DNA of 64,000 nt from Manihot esculenta (GCF_001659605.2 NC_035176.2:27088716-27152715), one strand, 5' to 3'; shown: positions 46,050-57,825, numbered from the stretch's first letter. A program made the numbers and translations. The notes: a model not told the origin generated them from the letters alone.

Positions 46050-48397
46050 TGTAATACCCGGCTAGACTCCGGTATCGGAATTCCTACTGTCCAGTGGAAT
46101 CTCGGGTGTCGGAAACCTCTAGAAGGGTAAAAACATGTTTTCATAAGATGTTTTAATGTGTTTTGTGATTTTAAACAAGAAAGGAAATGAGTTTTGTATG
46201 AAAATAACCTTGGAGGAAGATTCAGGTTCGGCCGCCGAACGTGCATGCATTTCGGGAGTGCTTTAGGCCCCCGAAGGCATAAGTGAGGGAAGTCCAAGTT
46301 CGACCGCCGAACCTTATGTTCGACCACCGAACCTTATGTTCGGCCGCCGAACATGGCATGCATGCGGAGGCACGTTAGGCCCCCGAAAGTGGCCTGGCCA
46401 GCCACCTATAAAGGGGTCCCCATATCCGAACGGGTGAGCTTTTCTCCCCGTTTTCGGCCAAGGTGAGTTCTCCACCGTCCCTCATCGATTTTGAGCTTCT
46501 TCCTTCGAATCTTCATGATTTTCTTATGAGTTTTCACTTGATTTGAAGATATTTGAACAAAAGAGCAAGTTTTGAGAGCTTGGAGACCAAGAGTTGATTT
46601 CTCCCCATCTCCAAGCTAGGATCGTCTTTCCTCTCGATCTTCAAGAGGTAAGCTTAGATCCAACCTTTCTTGTATGTTTTAAACAAGTTTTATGAAGATC
46701 TATAGGGTAGAAATGCATGTTTAGGTTATTGTTGAGTTTATGGGTTTATGTTATGTTTATGAGCAATGTGGGTTGTTTGATGTGTTGTAGTTAGGGCTTA
46801 GGATAGTTTGAAGCCCCGAGGAGCTTGTATGCTTGAGTATGCATGTTGTAGAATAAGAAAATGCATGATGGTATGAGTTGGGAGGCATTTGTGCATGAAA
46901 GAGGCTGAGTTCTGCCTTTTGAAAGAACTCAGGTTCGGCAGCCAAAGGAACTTTCGGCCGCCGAACCTGCCTGTGGAGGCAAGCCTTTGGCTGCCGAATC
47001 CTACCCCTGAAAGTGGACTTTCGGATCTGGAAGGGAGTTTCGGCCGCCGAAGGTGCCACCGAACATGCATGAGTTTCATCTCTGGAGGGAACCTTCGGCC
47101 GCTGAAAGTGCCGCCGAAGGTGCATGACTTTAGACTCCGGAGGGCCTTCCGGCCGCCGAACCTGCCGTCGAAAGTGCCCTGTTCAGCCTTCCTTTGCATG
47201 ATTTATGTGATTGTTTTAAGGTGTTTTAGGGGGTTTTTGGGGAGTATTTTAGAGTCATGTTTCTGGATGTTTGGTCCCTCATTTGAGTCCACCTGTGTAG
47301 GTTCAGACTCGAGGAACCGAGGACCTCAGCAGTGAGATAGCTGCTTCAGAGTCAGTAGAGCTTCAGCCAGAGGTGAGTGGAATACCTTATTACATTTCAA
47401 AGCAAAGAAATAAATCTTGAGCATGATACATGCATTACGTATGCCATGAGATATACTAGGTTGTTTGCATTAGAATTCACGAATATGTTGCATTGCATAA
47501 CTTGATGATGATGTGGATGGATGTTGAATGATCCTTTAGTCCTCGTATGTTATGATATGATGATGATACGGTATGGAAAGACCAGTGAGGCCCATTCTAC
47601 GCCCCTGGCACCATGTTAAGAGAAAGACCAGTGAGGCCCATTCTACGCCTCTGGCACTATGGAATGCTATGCTATGTTATGCTATGTAAGAGAAAGACCA
47701 GTGAGGCCCATTCTACGCCCCTGGCAAAGTTGGACTATGTAGAGGACTATTGGTGACAAGTCCATCCTTGATGTGATTTGTTTGTGATGTGTTGCATTTC
47801 ATGAAAGCATGAAAATTAAATTGATTGTTTTATTATTCTGCTCACTGGGCTTTATAGCTCACCCCTCTCCCTTAACCCCCAGGCTTGCAGGTGTAGGGTA
47901 GACCAGGAGGTCAGCAGGAGTAGAGTCATATTTTATGTAATAGCCAGATGTGGACATGATTATGATGAAATGTAAAAGTATAGTATAGAAATGTAATGTA
48001 TTGATACTTATGGGAGTTTAGAGTTGTGCTTGACCATAGTATGTTGTTAATCCCTTTTTAGTACATGATCTTAAATGTTTAATGATGATTATGTAAACTA
48101 AGCTTAACGTATGTTATGATACCCCATTGGAGTATTTGATGAGGACTCCAGTGAGTTTTTATGTTATGATTTGTGCATGCACAGGTTAAGCTTGGTGAAT
48201 GAATGAATGAATGAATGAGCGAATGAATGAGTGAATGAATGAATAAATGAGAAAGTTTTAAATTTTTATGTAATTGTTGATCATGTATGGGATTAAATAG
48301 GTATTCAGGATGTATGTTTGGCTTGCTACGGGTCCCGGCGGCCTTAAGCCGATTTGGATCCTAGCGCCGGTAGCGGTCCAATTTTCGGGTCGTTACA
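46050..48397 (+). mobile_element. solo LTR of the dominant Ty3 family
   Basis: A 2348-bp LTR from TGTAATACCCGG to CGGGTCGTTACA has no internal region. Flanks are CGGTG (46045-46049) and TGGTG (48398-48402), a duplication with one C-to-T change. TATA-like TATAAAG at 46407-46413, AAGAGGTAAG at 46642, and minisatellite units with a variant core (ccagtgaggcccattctacg) at 47575-47730. It sits inside an exon, and removal restores the reading frame. Confidence 0.9.
48195..48252. repeat. (GAAT)n tetranucleotide microsatellite
   Basis: About 13 imperfect GAAT units lie in the solo LTR just before its 3' end. Other LTR copies have only one or two units here, so the expansion is private to this copy. 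Confidence 0.9.
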
Positions 48398-49230
48398 TGG
48401 TGGACCGCTGGATTGAGGAGGCGCGACACGAGGAGAACCTTATCGCGACCAGCGATGCCCGGGGCCATCTTTCTGTGGCCCAAGAGCATCTGAAGAGCTT
48501 ACAGGGAGAACTATCTTATATGCAAGATGCTCTCAAGAGGGCCGATGAGAGGGCAGCTGTGGTAGAGGTCCATTGTGGCGAAGTTTTGGAGCAGCTGTCC
48601 TCCCTGGAGGAAGCCCGGCGGGAGAGGGACAAGGCTATGGGCCAAAGAGATGAGCTGAGAGCAGAGATCGATCAGGCCTGTCGAAGGTATTTACAGGAAT
48701 ATAAGGACTCCTCGGAGTTGAAAACTGAGATCGAGCAGGCCTGTGAGGCGCGACTTATGGACTTTAAAGCTTCTGATGAACTGAAACACGAGATATGGAA
48801 CATGGGTTTCCGCATGTTTGCCTCCGAGTTTAATCAGGGCCTAAAGGAAGCCGGGGATGCCCCCTCCGCCCCACTAGCTCAGCTCCGAGCCCCTGAAGTG
48901 GACTCTGATGGTGAGGAGGTGTGCTACGGGGAGGATGACATCCCTCTGACTGCAACTGGACCTCGTGAAAGGGATGCCAAGCTTGAGGGAGGGGATTAAA
49001 GAGAGAGCAGCGAGTCTGAAGAGAGCGATGCCAGGCCTCAGGGGGAGGATGCCGAGTCCCAAGAAGAAGATACTGGACCCCAGGGAGGGGAGATAGTGCC
49101 TTTCGTGGGTACCGGGGGGTCAGAGCAGGAGGGCATTGGGCTTCCCAAGGACAGTAGTGTAGGTGACAATGTAAATAGTGATGTAAGTCCTCTACGGACA
49201 ATCTTTCCACCTATAATTTTAGATGATTAG

Positions 49231-49414
49231 ATAAAGTTGTAATTTACTTTTCTTTCGTGTAATGAGATATGGCTTTTGTTTGTGTTTACATTTGAATTAT
49301 TTTTGCTTTTGTCTGTTTTTCTGGTTCTACTGAGCTATTTACCTATTAAAAGTCTAACCCGTTAAAGGCCTAATTTGTTCCTCCTATCAGTAAGCTTTTT
49401 CTGGCTTGATTTAC
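49231..49414 (+). other. 3' flank of the coiled-coil gene, non-coding
   Basis: T-rich sequence typical of a plant 3' untranslated region. It is cut at 49414 by a minus-strand solo LTR and continues at 61514. Confidence 0.5.
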
Positions 49415-50411
49415 TGTAACGATCCGAAAATCGGACCGCTACCGGCGCTAGGATCCAGATCGGCTTAAGGCCGCCGGGACCCGTAGCAAGCCTGACATAT
49501 AACCTGTAAACCTGTATAATCCCATACATGATCAACAACATACATAAAAATTAAAACTTTTCTTTCCTTATACATCAACCAAACTCAACCTGAGCATAAA
49601 CATAAACATAACTTTGATCCCTCTGTGGGATCTCATCTGTGCCCCCAAAGGGTGACACAACATCTGTTGAGTTGGTTTACATAAACATCATCAAAATCTC
49701 TAAGATCATGTATTAAAGGGATAACAACACTCTATGGTCAAGCACACTTCTATCATCCATAAACATCATCTCATTACACATCTATACTGATTAAGACTTT
49801 ACATTACAATTTGATCATGTCCATTGCTAGCTATTACATAAACATGACTTCTTTACTCTATCCGGACTCCTGCTATATCCTGTACCTGCAAGCCTGGGGG
49901 TGAAGGGAGAGGGGTGAGCTAAAAGCCCAGTGAGCGGAGCTATTAAAACACATTAATACTATGCTCTATGAAATGCATCATAACACAAACAATTCACATA
50001 AGGGTTGGGTGAACTTGTCACCAATTAGTCCAAGCTAACATTGTGCCAGGCCGTAGCATGGGGTCCTGGTCTTCCTGTTATACATACATTACTTACCATT
50101 ATCCCAGGGCCTCCTCTGGGCTCCTGGTCTTCGAGTCCAACAATCGTGCCAGGCTGTAGAATGGGGTCCTGGTCTTTCATTACTATCGTGCCAGGCCGTA
50201 GAATGGGGTCCTGGTCTTCCTGTCATGGACTAATTGTGTAATACCCGGCTAGACTCCGGTATCGGAATCCCTACCGTCCGGTGGGACCTCTGATGTCGGA
50301 AACCTCTAGAAGGGTAAAACTATGATTTTTATGAAATGTTTTCATGTATTTCATGTTTTTAAGTAAGATTTAAATGAGTTTTTGCATGAATGTAGCTTGA
50401 AGGAAAACCCA

Positions 50412-50576
50412 GGTTCGGCCGCCGAACTTGACATTCGGCCGCCGAACATGCATGTGATTAGGAGGCACGTTAGGCCCCCGAAAGCATGAGTGAGGGAAGT
50501 GCAGGTTCGGCCGCCGAACCTTATGTTCGGCCGCCGAACATTGTATGGATACGGAGGCACATTCGGCCCCCGAACG
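50412..50576. promoter_or_regulatory. palindromic GCC-box array upstream of the LTR TATA box
   Basis: There are four copies of TTCGGCCGCCGAA-type palindromes plus TTCGGCCCCCGAA and TTAGGCCCCCGAA variants in 165 bp, ending 18 bp before the TATA box. Each contains GCCGCC, the core of the GCC box bound by plant ERF-type factors. The same arrangement recurs in every LTR copy seen. Regulatory role is inferred. Confidence 0.6.
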
Positions 50577-50593
50577 TGGCCTGGCCAGCCACA

Positions 50594-50600
50594 TATAAAA
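50594..50600 (+). promoter_or_regulatory. LTR TATA box, element 4
   Basis: TATAAAA within 'gccacatataaaagggtccc'. It is conserved in all LTR copies at the same place relative to the GCC-box array and followed by a GC-rich leader. Transcription would begin roughly 25-35 bases downstream. Confidence 0.8.
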
Positions 50601-50838
50601 GGGTCCCTTTGGTCCGCACGGGTGAGCTTTTTCTCTCCCATTGTCGGCCAAGGTGAGTCTCCGCCGCTCCTCCCTCAATCTTGAATGTTTTCCCTAGATC
50701 TTTCATGGTTTTCACGAGTTTTAACTTCCATTTTGAAGATTTGTGAGCTAAGAGCAAGTTTTGGGTACTTGGAGGTTCAAAGAGCTCAATCTCTCCATCT
50801 CCAAGCTAGGATTGCCTTTCCTCTCGTTTCTTCAAGAG

Positions 50839-52737
50839 GTAAGCTTCGATCTATGCTTCTCTTATGTTTTATGAAAGTTTTATGCAAGTTGATGGGGTAG
50901 AATGCATGTTTAGGCTTGTTGTTAGGTTTATGAGCTTATGGGTTGTGATGCTTTGATGAACAATGTATGTTGATGTTTGTGTGTTTGAAGTGTTGTAGTT
51001 GGGGTATATTATAGTTTGAGACCCCTAGGTGTGATGTATGATGTGTGTGCATGTGTAGAAACAGGTTTATGCATGTTTTGAGGTGTTTTGGAGGCTGTGG
51101 ACACAAGGAAACCAAGTTTCTGCCCTTCGGCAGAAACTCAGGTTCGGCCGCCGAAGTGACTTTCGGCCGCCGAACTCCCTTGTGGAGGCAGTTTCGGCTG
51201 CCGAAGCCTGCCCCCGAAACTCAAGGTTCGTCTCTGTCTGGGAGGTTCGGCCGCCGAAAGTGCCGCCGAACCTGCATGACCTTCGGCTGCAGAGGGACTT
51301 TCGGCCGCCGAACCTGCCGCCGAAAGTGCCCTGTTCAGCCATTCCTTGCATGTTTTCATGTGATGTTTTCAGGATGTTTTAGGGGGTTTTTGGGGAGTAT
51401 TTTAGAGTCATGTTCAGGTATGTTTGGTCCCTCATTTGAGTCCACCTGTGTAGGTTCGGACCCGAGGAACCGAGACCCCCAGCAGTGAGCCAGCTGCTTC
51501 AGAGTCTCTTCAGAGCTAGCCAGAGGTGAGTGGAATAAACTTTAAGTTTTAAAGCAAATTAATGAAATGTTTTAGCATGATTCACGCATCATGAATGCCA
51601 TGAGATATATCAGGTTGATTGCATTAGAATTCACGGATATGTTGCATTGCATACTTTGTTGTTGATGTGGATGAATGTTGAATGATCCATTAGCCCTTTT
51701 ATGTCATGATAACCTATGTGAGTCCAGGTGTGCCTGCTACGGCTCTACGCCCCTGGCACTATGATTGATTATGGTAGTCCGGGTGTGCCTGCTACGGCTC
51801 TACGCCCCCGGCATGTATAAGTAAGAAAGTTAGGGGCTAAATGGTGACAAGTTCATCCTTGATGTGAAATGTTTGTGTTATGGCGCATACATGAAAGCAT
51901 GATTTAAATTGATGTTTTATTATTCTGCTCACTGGGCTCTAGTAGCTCACCCCACTCCCTTTATCCCCAGAGTTGCAGGTACAGGATAGATCGGGAAGTC
52001 GGCTAGAGTGAAGTAAAGTCATGTATGATGTAATAGATAGTAGTGGACATGAATATGATGTAATGAGTATTTATGACTATGTTAATGTAATGAAAGAGTA
52101 ATGTATAGTTATGTAATGATGATGATGATTGAGGATTAGTATGTGCTTGACCCTATGTTTATGGTTATCCCCTTGACACATGATCTATAGAAATGTTTTT
52201 ATGATGTATTTGATAGTCCAAACTTATCAAATGATGAAATACCCCATTGGAGCATTTGATGAGGACTCCAGTGGTGGTTATGTTATTAGATGTGCACATG
52301 TTCAGGTTAAGCTTGGAAAAGGAAAGAAAAAAGTTTACAGTTTTATGTATGTTGTTGATCATGTATGGGATATTACAGGTTACAGGAGGTATGTTTGGCT
52401 TGCTACGGGTCCCGGCGGCCTTAAGCCGATCTGGATCCTAGCGCCGGTAACGGGTCGGATTTCCGGGTCGTTACAGAGTGGTATCAGAGCCCTAGGTTCA
52501 TATGGTCGGACCTAGAGTGTCGGGCTCATAGATGTTATAGAAGGTCAAGCACACTAGGAAAATCATGTCCACTAGGATAGGATGTAGAGTCCTGTCTATA
52601 TGATGATATGATATGCCATGATGATATGCATGTGCATAAATGCTATGATATGATGCTATGTATGTGATGAGGGTTCATGTGTTTCCACATGAACCACATG
52701 ATGCTAATGATTGTTTATGCTATGTGCTGTTTTTCAG
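50839..52737 (+). other. possible leader intron spanning LTR and primer site
   Basis: A perfect plant-type donor, AAGAG|GTAAGC, lies about 240 bases after the TATA box. An acceptor, TGTTTTTCAG|AA, lies 8 bases before the conserved gag ATG. Both are conserved in elements 1 and 2 at equivalent positions (acceptor TTTCAG|AAAAYAGG ATG). Splicing would remove the LTR remainder and the primer site and shorten a leader rich in upstream ATGs. This is a prediction from sequence only. Confidence 0.45.
52479..52491 (+). other. element 4 primer binding site
   Basis: TGGTATCAGAGCC, initiator-Met tRNA type, three bases after the LTR end. Confidence 0.95.
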
Positions 52738-52745
52738 AAGATAGA

Positions 52746-53840
52746 ATGAGAGGAACTCGTCGATCTGCACGATTGACTGGAGTGCCACCTCAGGACGAGG
52801 GCGCTGATGCCCGTCCTTCAGCTTTGCCTAGGGCAATGTCCAGTAGGTCCAACAGAGACAGAGTAGCTAGAGACCCTAGAAGGTCTTTGGATCTGGGTAG
52901 AAGCAGATCAGTAAGGGGAACAGTGCAGGGAGGAATGTCTGAGGATATGGAAGTAGATCAGAGGAGGGATGGCAATCTCGGTGTGAGCATGCCGGAAGAG
53001 GGCATGGGAGAATCAGAAGGAGGCGCTCAGGCCTCGAGTTATGTCCAGCCACATCACTACCCACCCTATTCACACCATCCAGGGTATTCGATGGGAGGTA
53101 CATCGGATAACCCCAGTTTTAGCCCTTATCCTCCACATATGCCATACCCACCTTACTACCCACCATACTCTCAGTATCCCATGTACCCACCTCCACCTCC
53201 CTATACCAGTACAGCAAACCCTACCCCAGGGGATGTTGCACCTCCACCACCACCAGTACCTACTGTCCCGGAAACACAAGTACCCAAACCTACCTCATCT
53301 GGAGGGAGCAAGGTCAAGATGACCGATTACATGAAGTTGGGTGCTCCTCAGTATAGAGCAGGTGATGACCCATTTGAGTATCTGAACAGGGTCAAGACTA
53401 TTACAGATGAGATAGGGGCTGATGACAGTAGAGCCATTCAGATGGCTGGGTTCACACTGGAGTGCAAGAAGGCACGTGGTTGGTTTAAGAACTATGTGAA
53501 CCCGAGAGCGGACAGTATGTCCTGGGAGGAGTTCGCAAATGAGTTTGCAGGATGGGCTTTTCCTGAGAGCTCTAGAGAGCAGAAGATAATAGAATTCGAG
53601 CAGTTGAGGCAGACTGATCAGATGAGTGTGGAGGAGTACACAGACAGGTTCCTGGAGTTGTTGCCATATGCTGGGCAGAATTTGGACACAGATCAAAAGA
53701 AGTCAAGTAGATATATTATGAGGCTGCACTCCAGGTATTCCTCTTTGATACAGTCAGCAGAGAGGGAGAGTTTCCATGCCATAGTGGATATGGCTAGGAG
53801 AATGGAGGCTTGTGCCATTGTTGAAGGGAAGGTAAAATAG
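52746..53840 (+). CDS. gag: element 4 gag (capsid part)
   Basis: This makes the structural protein that would assemble cytoplasmic virus-like particles. ATG 52746 is chosen because MRGTRRSARLTG is shared by the three elements; an upstream frame start at 52677 lies before the acceptor-like site. The 364-residue product has a basic N-terminus (1-60), a Pro/Tyr-rich segment (about 100-160) and a retrotransposon-gag core (about 235-340: 'ARGWFKNYVNPRADSMSWEE', 'YTDRFLELLPYAGQ'). It ends at TAG 53838-53840 in 'GKVK*SVAQ', where element 2 has Gln. Without that stop the frame runs directly into the zinc knuckle and pol. The proline-rich segment produces misleading open frames on other frames. Confidence 0.93.
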   Translation: MRGTRRSARLTGVPPQDEGADARPSALPRAMSSRSNRDRVARDPRRSLDLGRSRSVRGTVQGGMSEDMEVDQRRDGNLGVSMPEEGMGESEGGAQASSYVQPHHYPPYSHHPGYSMGGTSDNPSFSPYPPHMPYPPYYPPYSQYPMYPPPPPYTSTANPTPGDVAPPPPPVPTVPETQVPKPTSSGGSKVKMTDYMKLGAPQYRAGDDPFEYLNRVKTITDEIGADDSRAIQMAGFTLECKKARGWFKNYVNPRADSMSWEEFANEFAGWAFPESSREQKIIEFEQLRQTDQMSVEEYTDRFLELLPYAGQNLDTDQKKSSRYIMRLHSRYSSLIQSAERESFHAIVDMARRMEACAIVEGKVK

Positions 53841-56800
53841 TCAGTGGCACAGTCTTCGGGTTCCAAGACCCCAGGTGGGGAAAGGGTAGATTCTTCTTCT
53901 CTGAGTGCAGCAGTTGCAGGCAGTAAGAAGTGGGACAGAGGCCACAGAAAATCTAAGAAGAATAAGTTCTGGAACAAGATCAAGTCAGGTCTGGGTTTAG
54001 GCAGTGGCTCAAGCTCTGGCGCAGAGGTTACAGCATGTATGAGATGTGGGAGACCACACAAGGGAGTATGTCTGGCAGGGACAAACACATGTTTCAGGTG
54101 CGGACAGGCGGGTCATTTGGCTCGAGACTGTCCTAGAGCAGCCTTTGCAGCACCGTCTCAGCAGACAGCCTCCGGCAGTGTGGTGCAGCCAGTAGCTCCA
54201 GCCGCAACACAGGCCAGTGGCAGAGGCAGAGGGAGAGGGTCAGCCTCTTCATCAGCAGGATACAGAGGTGAAGGTCCATCAGCTCCGGCACGGATCTTCA
54301 CTATGACTCAGCAGGAGGCCAATACATCCAACACCGTGGTGGCAGGTAATCTCATCATTGGTTGTTCTGATGTGTATGCCTTAATGGACCCGGGTGCATC
54401 TCATTCTTTTATTGCTCCGAGAGTCGTGGAGAGGGTAGGATTGATGGTCTCTGGGTTAGAGTGTCCCCTATGGGTCAGTGGACCCAAGTGTGACCCGTCA
54501 GTGGCAGAGGCAGTCTGCCAATGTAGTCCAGTTTTCATAGAGGGAAGATGCCTTTCCGCCGACCTCGTGGTTCTAGATTTGACAGATTTTGACGTCATTC
54601 TAGGGATGGATTGGTTATCGACCCATGGTGCTACCTTGGACTGTAGAGACAAGGTAGTCAGATTCAGAGATCAGGATGGGTCAGAGGTCGTCTTCAGAGG
54701 AGACAAGAGGGGTACACCTAGAGGTCTGATCTCAGCTCTTCAGGCTCGTAGGTTGCTTAGGAGGGGATGTCAGGGGTTTCTAGCTCATGTGAGGGAGTTA
54801 GATAGTCATGTCAGAGAGCCCGCCTCAGTGCCTGTGGTGAGTGAGTTCTTAGATGTTTTCCCAGACGAACTGCCAGGGTTACCACCTGCTAGGGAGATAG
54901 AGTTCGAGATTGAGTTAATGCCTGGTACCAGACCGATCTCTATCCCTCCCTACAGGATGGCACCAGCTGAATTGAAAGAATTGAAGGAACAGTTGCAAGA
55001 ACTGGTAGATAAGGGCTTCATCCGACCGAGTACTTCACCTTGGGGTGCTCCGGTTTTGTTTGTGAGGAAGAAGGATGGATCCCTCAGACTTTGTATCGAC
55101 TACAGACAGTTGAACAAGGTCACTACCAAGAACAAGTACCCTTTGCCGAGGATCGATGATCTATTCGACCAGCTAGCAGGAGCAGGTTGTTTCTCCAAAA
55201 TAGATCTGAGATCAGGGTACCATCAGTTGAGGATAAGGAATGAAGATGTACCGAAGACAGCTTTCAGGACCAGGTATGGGCACTATGAGTTCCTTGTGAT
55301 GCCGTTTGGGTTGACCAACGCCCCTGCAGCATTCATGGACCTCATGAACAGAGTATTCAGTCAGTATCTGGATCACTTCGTTATTGTCTTCATAGATGAT
55401 ATCTTGGTGTATTCCAGAAATGCAGAGGAGCATGCCCATCACCTGAGGACGGTTTTGCAGACCTTGAGAGAGCATGGCTTGTATGCCAAGTTCTCCAAGT
55501 GTGAGTTTTGGCTTAGGAGCATATCATTCTTGGGGCACATTGTGTCAGAACAGGGTATTGAAGTAGACCCCAAGAAGGTAGAGGCTGTAGCTAACTGGCC
55601 TAGACCCACCACAGTGACCGAGATCAAGAGTTTTCTGGGTTTAGCAGGTTACTACAGGAAGTTCGTTCAGGACTTCTCAAAGATTGCTGCTCCTATGACC
55701 AAATTGACAAAGAAGAATCAGAAGTTCGTATGGACCGATCAGTGTGAGGAAAGCTTTGAGGAGCTTAAGAGGAGGTTGACTTCAGCACCGGTGTTAGCTC
55801 TGCCAAAAAGTGATGATGACTTCTCAGTATATTGTGATGCGTCCCGTGTGGGATTGGGTTGTGTGCTAATGCAAAACGAGAGGGTGATCGCTTATGCTTC
55901 AAGACAGCTGAAGAAGCATGAGCTGAATTACCCCACACATGACCTAGAGATGGCAGCAGTGATCTTTGCACTCAAGATGTGGAGGCATTACCTTTATGGG
56001 GTAAAGTGTGAGATCTTCACAGATCATAAGAGCCTACAGTACATCCTGAGTCAGAGAGAACTGAACATGAGGCAGAGGAGATGGGTAGAGCTGTTGAGTG
56101 ACTATGATTGCAAGATTCAGTACCATCCGGGTAAGGCGAATGTTGTGGCAGACGCCTTAAGCCGGAAATCACTCGGCAGTCTATCCCACATTTCAGCGGA
56201 GAGGAGGCCGGTGGTGAAGGAGTTCCATAGACTTATGAGTGAGGGATTACAGTTGGAGTTGTCTGGCACAGGTGCCTTAGTGGCTCAGATGAGAGTGATG
56301 CCCGTGTTTCTGGAGCAGGTAGCTCAGAAACAGCATGAGGACCCAGAGTTGGTCAGGATAGCCAGAACGGTTCAGTCAGGCCAGAGTAATGAGTTCAGGT
56401 TTGATGATAAGGGGATCCTCCGCTACGGGAACAGATTATGTGTGCCAGATGACATTGGTCTGAAGGGAGATATTATGGGGGAAGCCCATAATACCAGGTA
56501 TAGTGTTCACCCTGGAGCCACCAAGATGTATCAGGATCTGAAGAGAGTGTATTGGTGGCCAGCTATGAAGAAGGACGTGGCACTGTTCGTGTCAGCCTGC
56601 GATGTGTGTCAGAGGGTGAAACTAGAGCATCAGAAGCCGGCTGGAATGTTGAATCCACTACTGATTCCAGAATGGAAATGGGAAAATATAGCTATGGACT
56701 TCGTAGTGGGGTTACCGGCGACGTCCAACAGATTGGACTCCATATGGGTGATTGTGGACAGACTCACCAAATCTGCTCACTTCATCCCCGTCAGGAGTGG

Positions 56801-57731
56801 TTACTCTGTGGACAAGTTGGCGCAAGTGTACGTAGATGAGATTGTCAGACTGCATGGGGTCCCGGTATCTATAGTGTCAGATAGAGGACCCCAGTTCACC
56901 TCCAGGTTTTGGTGGAGTCTGCAGAATGCTATGGGTACCAGATTAGACTTCAGTACTGCCTTCCACCCACAGACAGACGGACAGTCAGAGAGGACCATCC
57001 AGACAATAGAGGATATGCTCAGAATGTGTGTGCTAGATTTTGGCGGTTCTTGGAGGCAGCATCTACCTTTGGTGGAGTTTGCCTACAATAACAGCCATCA
57101 TGCTAGCATAGGGATGGCTCCATATGAAGCTTTGTACGGGAGGAAGTGCAGATCACCTATCTGCTGGGAGGAAGTAGGAGAGAGGACTCTTGCGGGTCCG
57201 GAGTTAGTAGAGCTTACCAGCAGGGTAGTACCCATAATCAGAGAGAGGATTAAGACTGCTGCTAGTCGGCAGAAGAGTTATGCAGATATCCGCAGAAGAC
57301 AGTTAGAGTTTCAGGAGGGGGATTTGGTTTTGCTCAAGGTGTCTCCTATGAAAGGAGTGGTTCGGTTCGGGAAGAAGGGTAAGTTAGCTCCACGGTACAT
57401 CGGTCCTTTTGAGGTGCTTCAGAGGGTCGGTAATGTGTCGTACAAGCTAGACTTGCCTGCTTCGATGGAGAGAATCCATCCGGTTTTCCATGTTTCTCTA
57501 TTACGGAAGTACGTGTCGGATCCTGGAAAGGTTCTTAGTGAGCCTGATGTAGAGATCCAAGAGGATCTCACCTATGTAGAGCAGCCAGTGCGGATCCTAG
57601 ACACTCAGATCAGAAAGCTAAGGAACAAGGAAATCCCGATGGTGAAAGTCCTTTGGAACCACCACAATATTGAAGAATGCACCTGGGAGACACGGGAGTC
57701 CATGCTCCAGCAATACCCCCATCTGTTTTGA
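53841..57731 (+). CDS. pol: element 4 zinc knuckle and pol polyprotein
   Basis: This is an uninterrupted frame in phase with gag after the TAG; counting from 53844 it gives 1,295 residues. Order: CCHC knuckle [14 protein letters not shown] (about 83-96); aspartic protease '[13 protein letters not shown]' (about 178); reverse transcriptase with '[13 protein letters not shown]' (about 510-522); RNase H '[13 protein letters not shown]' (about 663); integrase HHCC zinc region ending 'CDVCQRV' (about 880-920); and the DDE core 'AMDFVVGLP' (about 950), '[10 protein letters not shown]' and 'QTDGQSERT', with D-35-E spacing. The C-terminus '[20 protein letters not shown]' is chromodomain-like and would target integration to marked chromatin. 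No break is seen, so the enzymes look intact. Expression needs readthrough of the TAG, internal initiation or help from a relative. Confidence 0.95.
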   Translation, partial: SVAQSSGSKTPGGERVDSSSLSAAVAGSKKWDRGHRKSKKNKFWNKIKSGLGLGSGSSSGAEVTACMRCGRPHKGVCLAGTNTCFRCGQAGHLARDCPRAAFAAPSQQTASGSVVQPVAPAATQASGRGRGRGSASSSAGYRGEGPSAPARIFTMTQQEANTSNTVVAGNLIIGCSDVYALMDPGASHSFIAPRVVERVGLMVSGLECPLWVSGPKCDPSVAEAVCQCSPVFIEGRCLSADLVVLDLTDFDVILGMDWLSTHGATLDCRDKVVRFRDQDGSEVVFRGDKRGTPRGLISALQARRLLRRGCQGFLAHVRELDSHVREPASVPVVSEFLDVFPDELPGLPPAREIEFEIELMPGTRPISIPPYRMAPAELKELKEQLQELVDKGFIRPSTSPWGAPVLFVRKKDGSLRLCIDYRQLNKVTTKNKYPLPRIDDLFDQLAGAGCFSKIDLRSGYHQLRIRNEDVPKTAFRTRYGHYEFLVMPFGLTNAPAAFMDLMNRVFSQYLDHFVIVFIDDILVYSRNAEEHAHHLRTVLQTLREHGLYAKFSKCEFWLRSISFLGHIVSEQGIEVDPKKVEAVANWPRPTTVTEIKSFLGLAGYYRKFVQDFSKIAAPMTKLTKKNQKFVWTDQCEESFEELKRRLTSAPVLALPKSDDDFSVYCDASRVGLGCVLMQNERVIAYASRQLKKHELNYPTHDLEMAAVIFALKMWRHYLYGVKCEIFTDHKSLQYILSQRELNMRQRRWVELLSDYDCKIQYHPGKANVVADALSRKSLGSLSHISAERRPVVKEFHRLMSEGLQLELSGTGALVAQMRVMPVFLEQVAQKQHEDPELVRIARTVQSGQSNEFRFDDKGILRYGNRLCVPDDIGLKGDIMGEAHNTRYSVHPGATKMYQDLKRVYWWPAMKKDVALFVSACDVCQRVKLEHQKPAGMLNPLLIPEWKWENIAMDFVVGLPATSNRLDSIWVIVDRLTKSAHFIPVRSGYSVDKLAQVYVDEIVRLHGVPVSIVSDRGPQFTSRFWWSLQNAMGTRLDFSTAFHPQTDGQSERTIQTIEDMLRMCVLDFGGSWRQHLPLVEFAYNNSHHASIGMAPYEALYGRKCRSPICWEEVGERTLAGPELVELTSRVVPIIRERIKTAASRQKSYADIRRRQLEFQEGDLVLLKVSPMKGVVRFGKKGKLAPRYIGPFEVLQRVGNVSYKLDLPASMERIHPVFHVSLLRKYVSDPGKVLSEPDVEIQEDLTYVEQPVRILDTQIRKLRNKEIPMVKVLWNHHNIEECTWETRESMLQQYPHLF

Positions 57732-57825
57732 GGTGAGTGTTAGTTGTTCTATGTGTTGCATGTATGATATATTGTATGATATGTTGTATGTTATGATTGA
57801 TGCCATGCTTTGTATGTTAGTTGAG

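Larger units (their letters stand above)
44560..49230 (+). pseudogene. coiled-coil, intron-bearing gene of a mobile-element-associated family, split by an LTR
   Basis: Coding similarity starts around 44600 ('GFYYFAPRGGLSIFSYHKNS', 'IKGWVEGFAVVE'), reminiscent of plant proteins often labelled putative gypsy-type transposon (Transposase_28-associated). No N-terminus is recognisable upstream, so it is truncated. A TAG at about 44773 breaks exon 1. Introns 44921-45008 and 45914-45992 have GT/AG borders and join in frame. The second exon (45009-45913) is Ser/Pro/Lys-rich and low complexity. A solo LTR (46050-48397) then splits the codon series 'SLRDTV|DRWIEEARHEENL'. The rest (48398 onward) is a long heptad coiled coil ('LQGELSYMQDALKRADERAA') followed by 'ASDELKHEIWNMGFRMF' and an acidic tail. 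A TAA at 48997-48999 precedes about 77 more open codons ending at 49230. It is decayed, with unknown function. Confidence 0.68.
50237..52475 (+). repeat. element 4, 5' LTR
   Basis: 2,239 bp. Upstream GCC-box-like array at 50412-50576, TATA box at 50594-50600, AAGAG|GTAAGC at 50834-50843, downstream GCC-box-like array at 51141-51328, and variant minisatellite units at 51720-51815 ('gtccaggtgtgcctgctacg'). The TACGG-containing block near 51975 and the terminal CGGGTCGTTACA complete the LTR. Confidence 0.95.
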
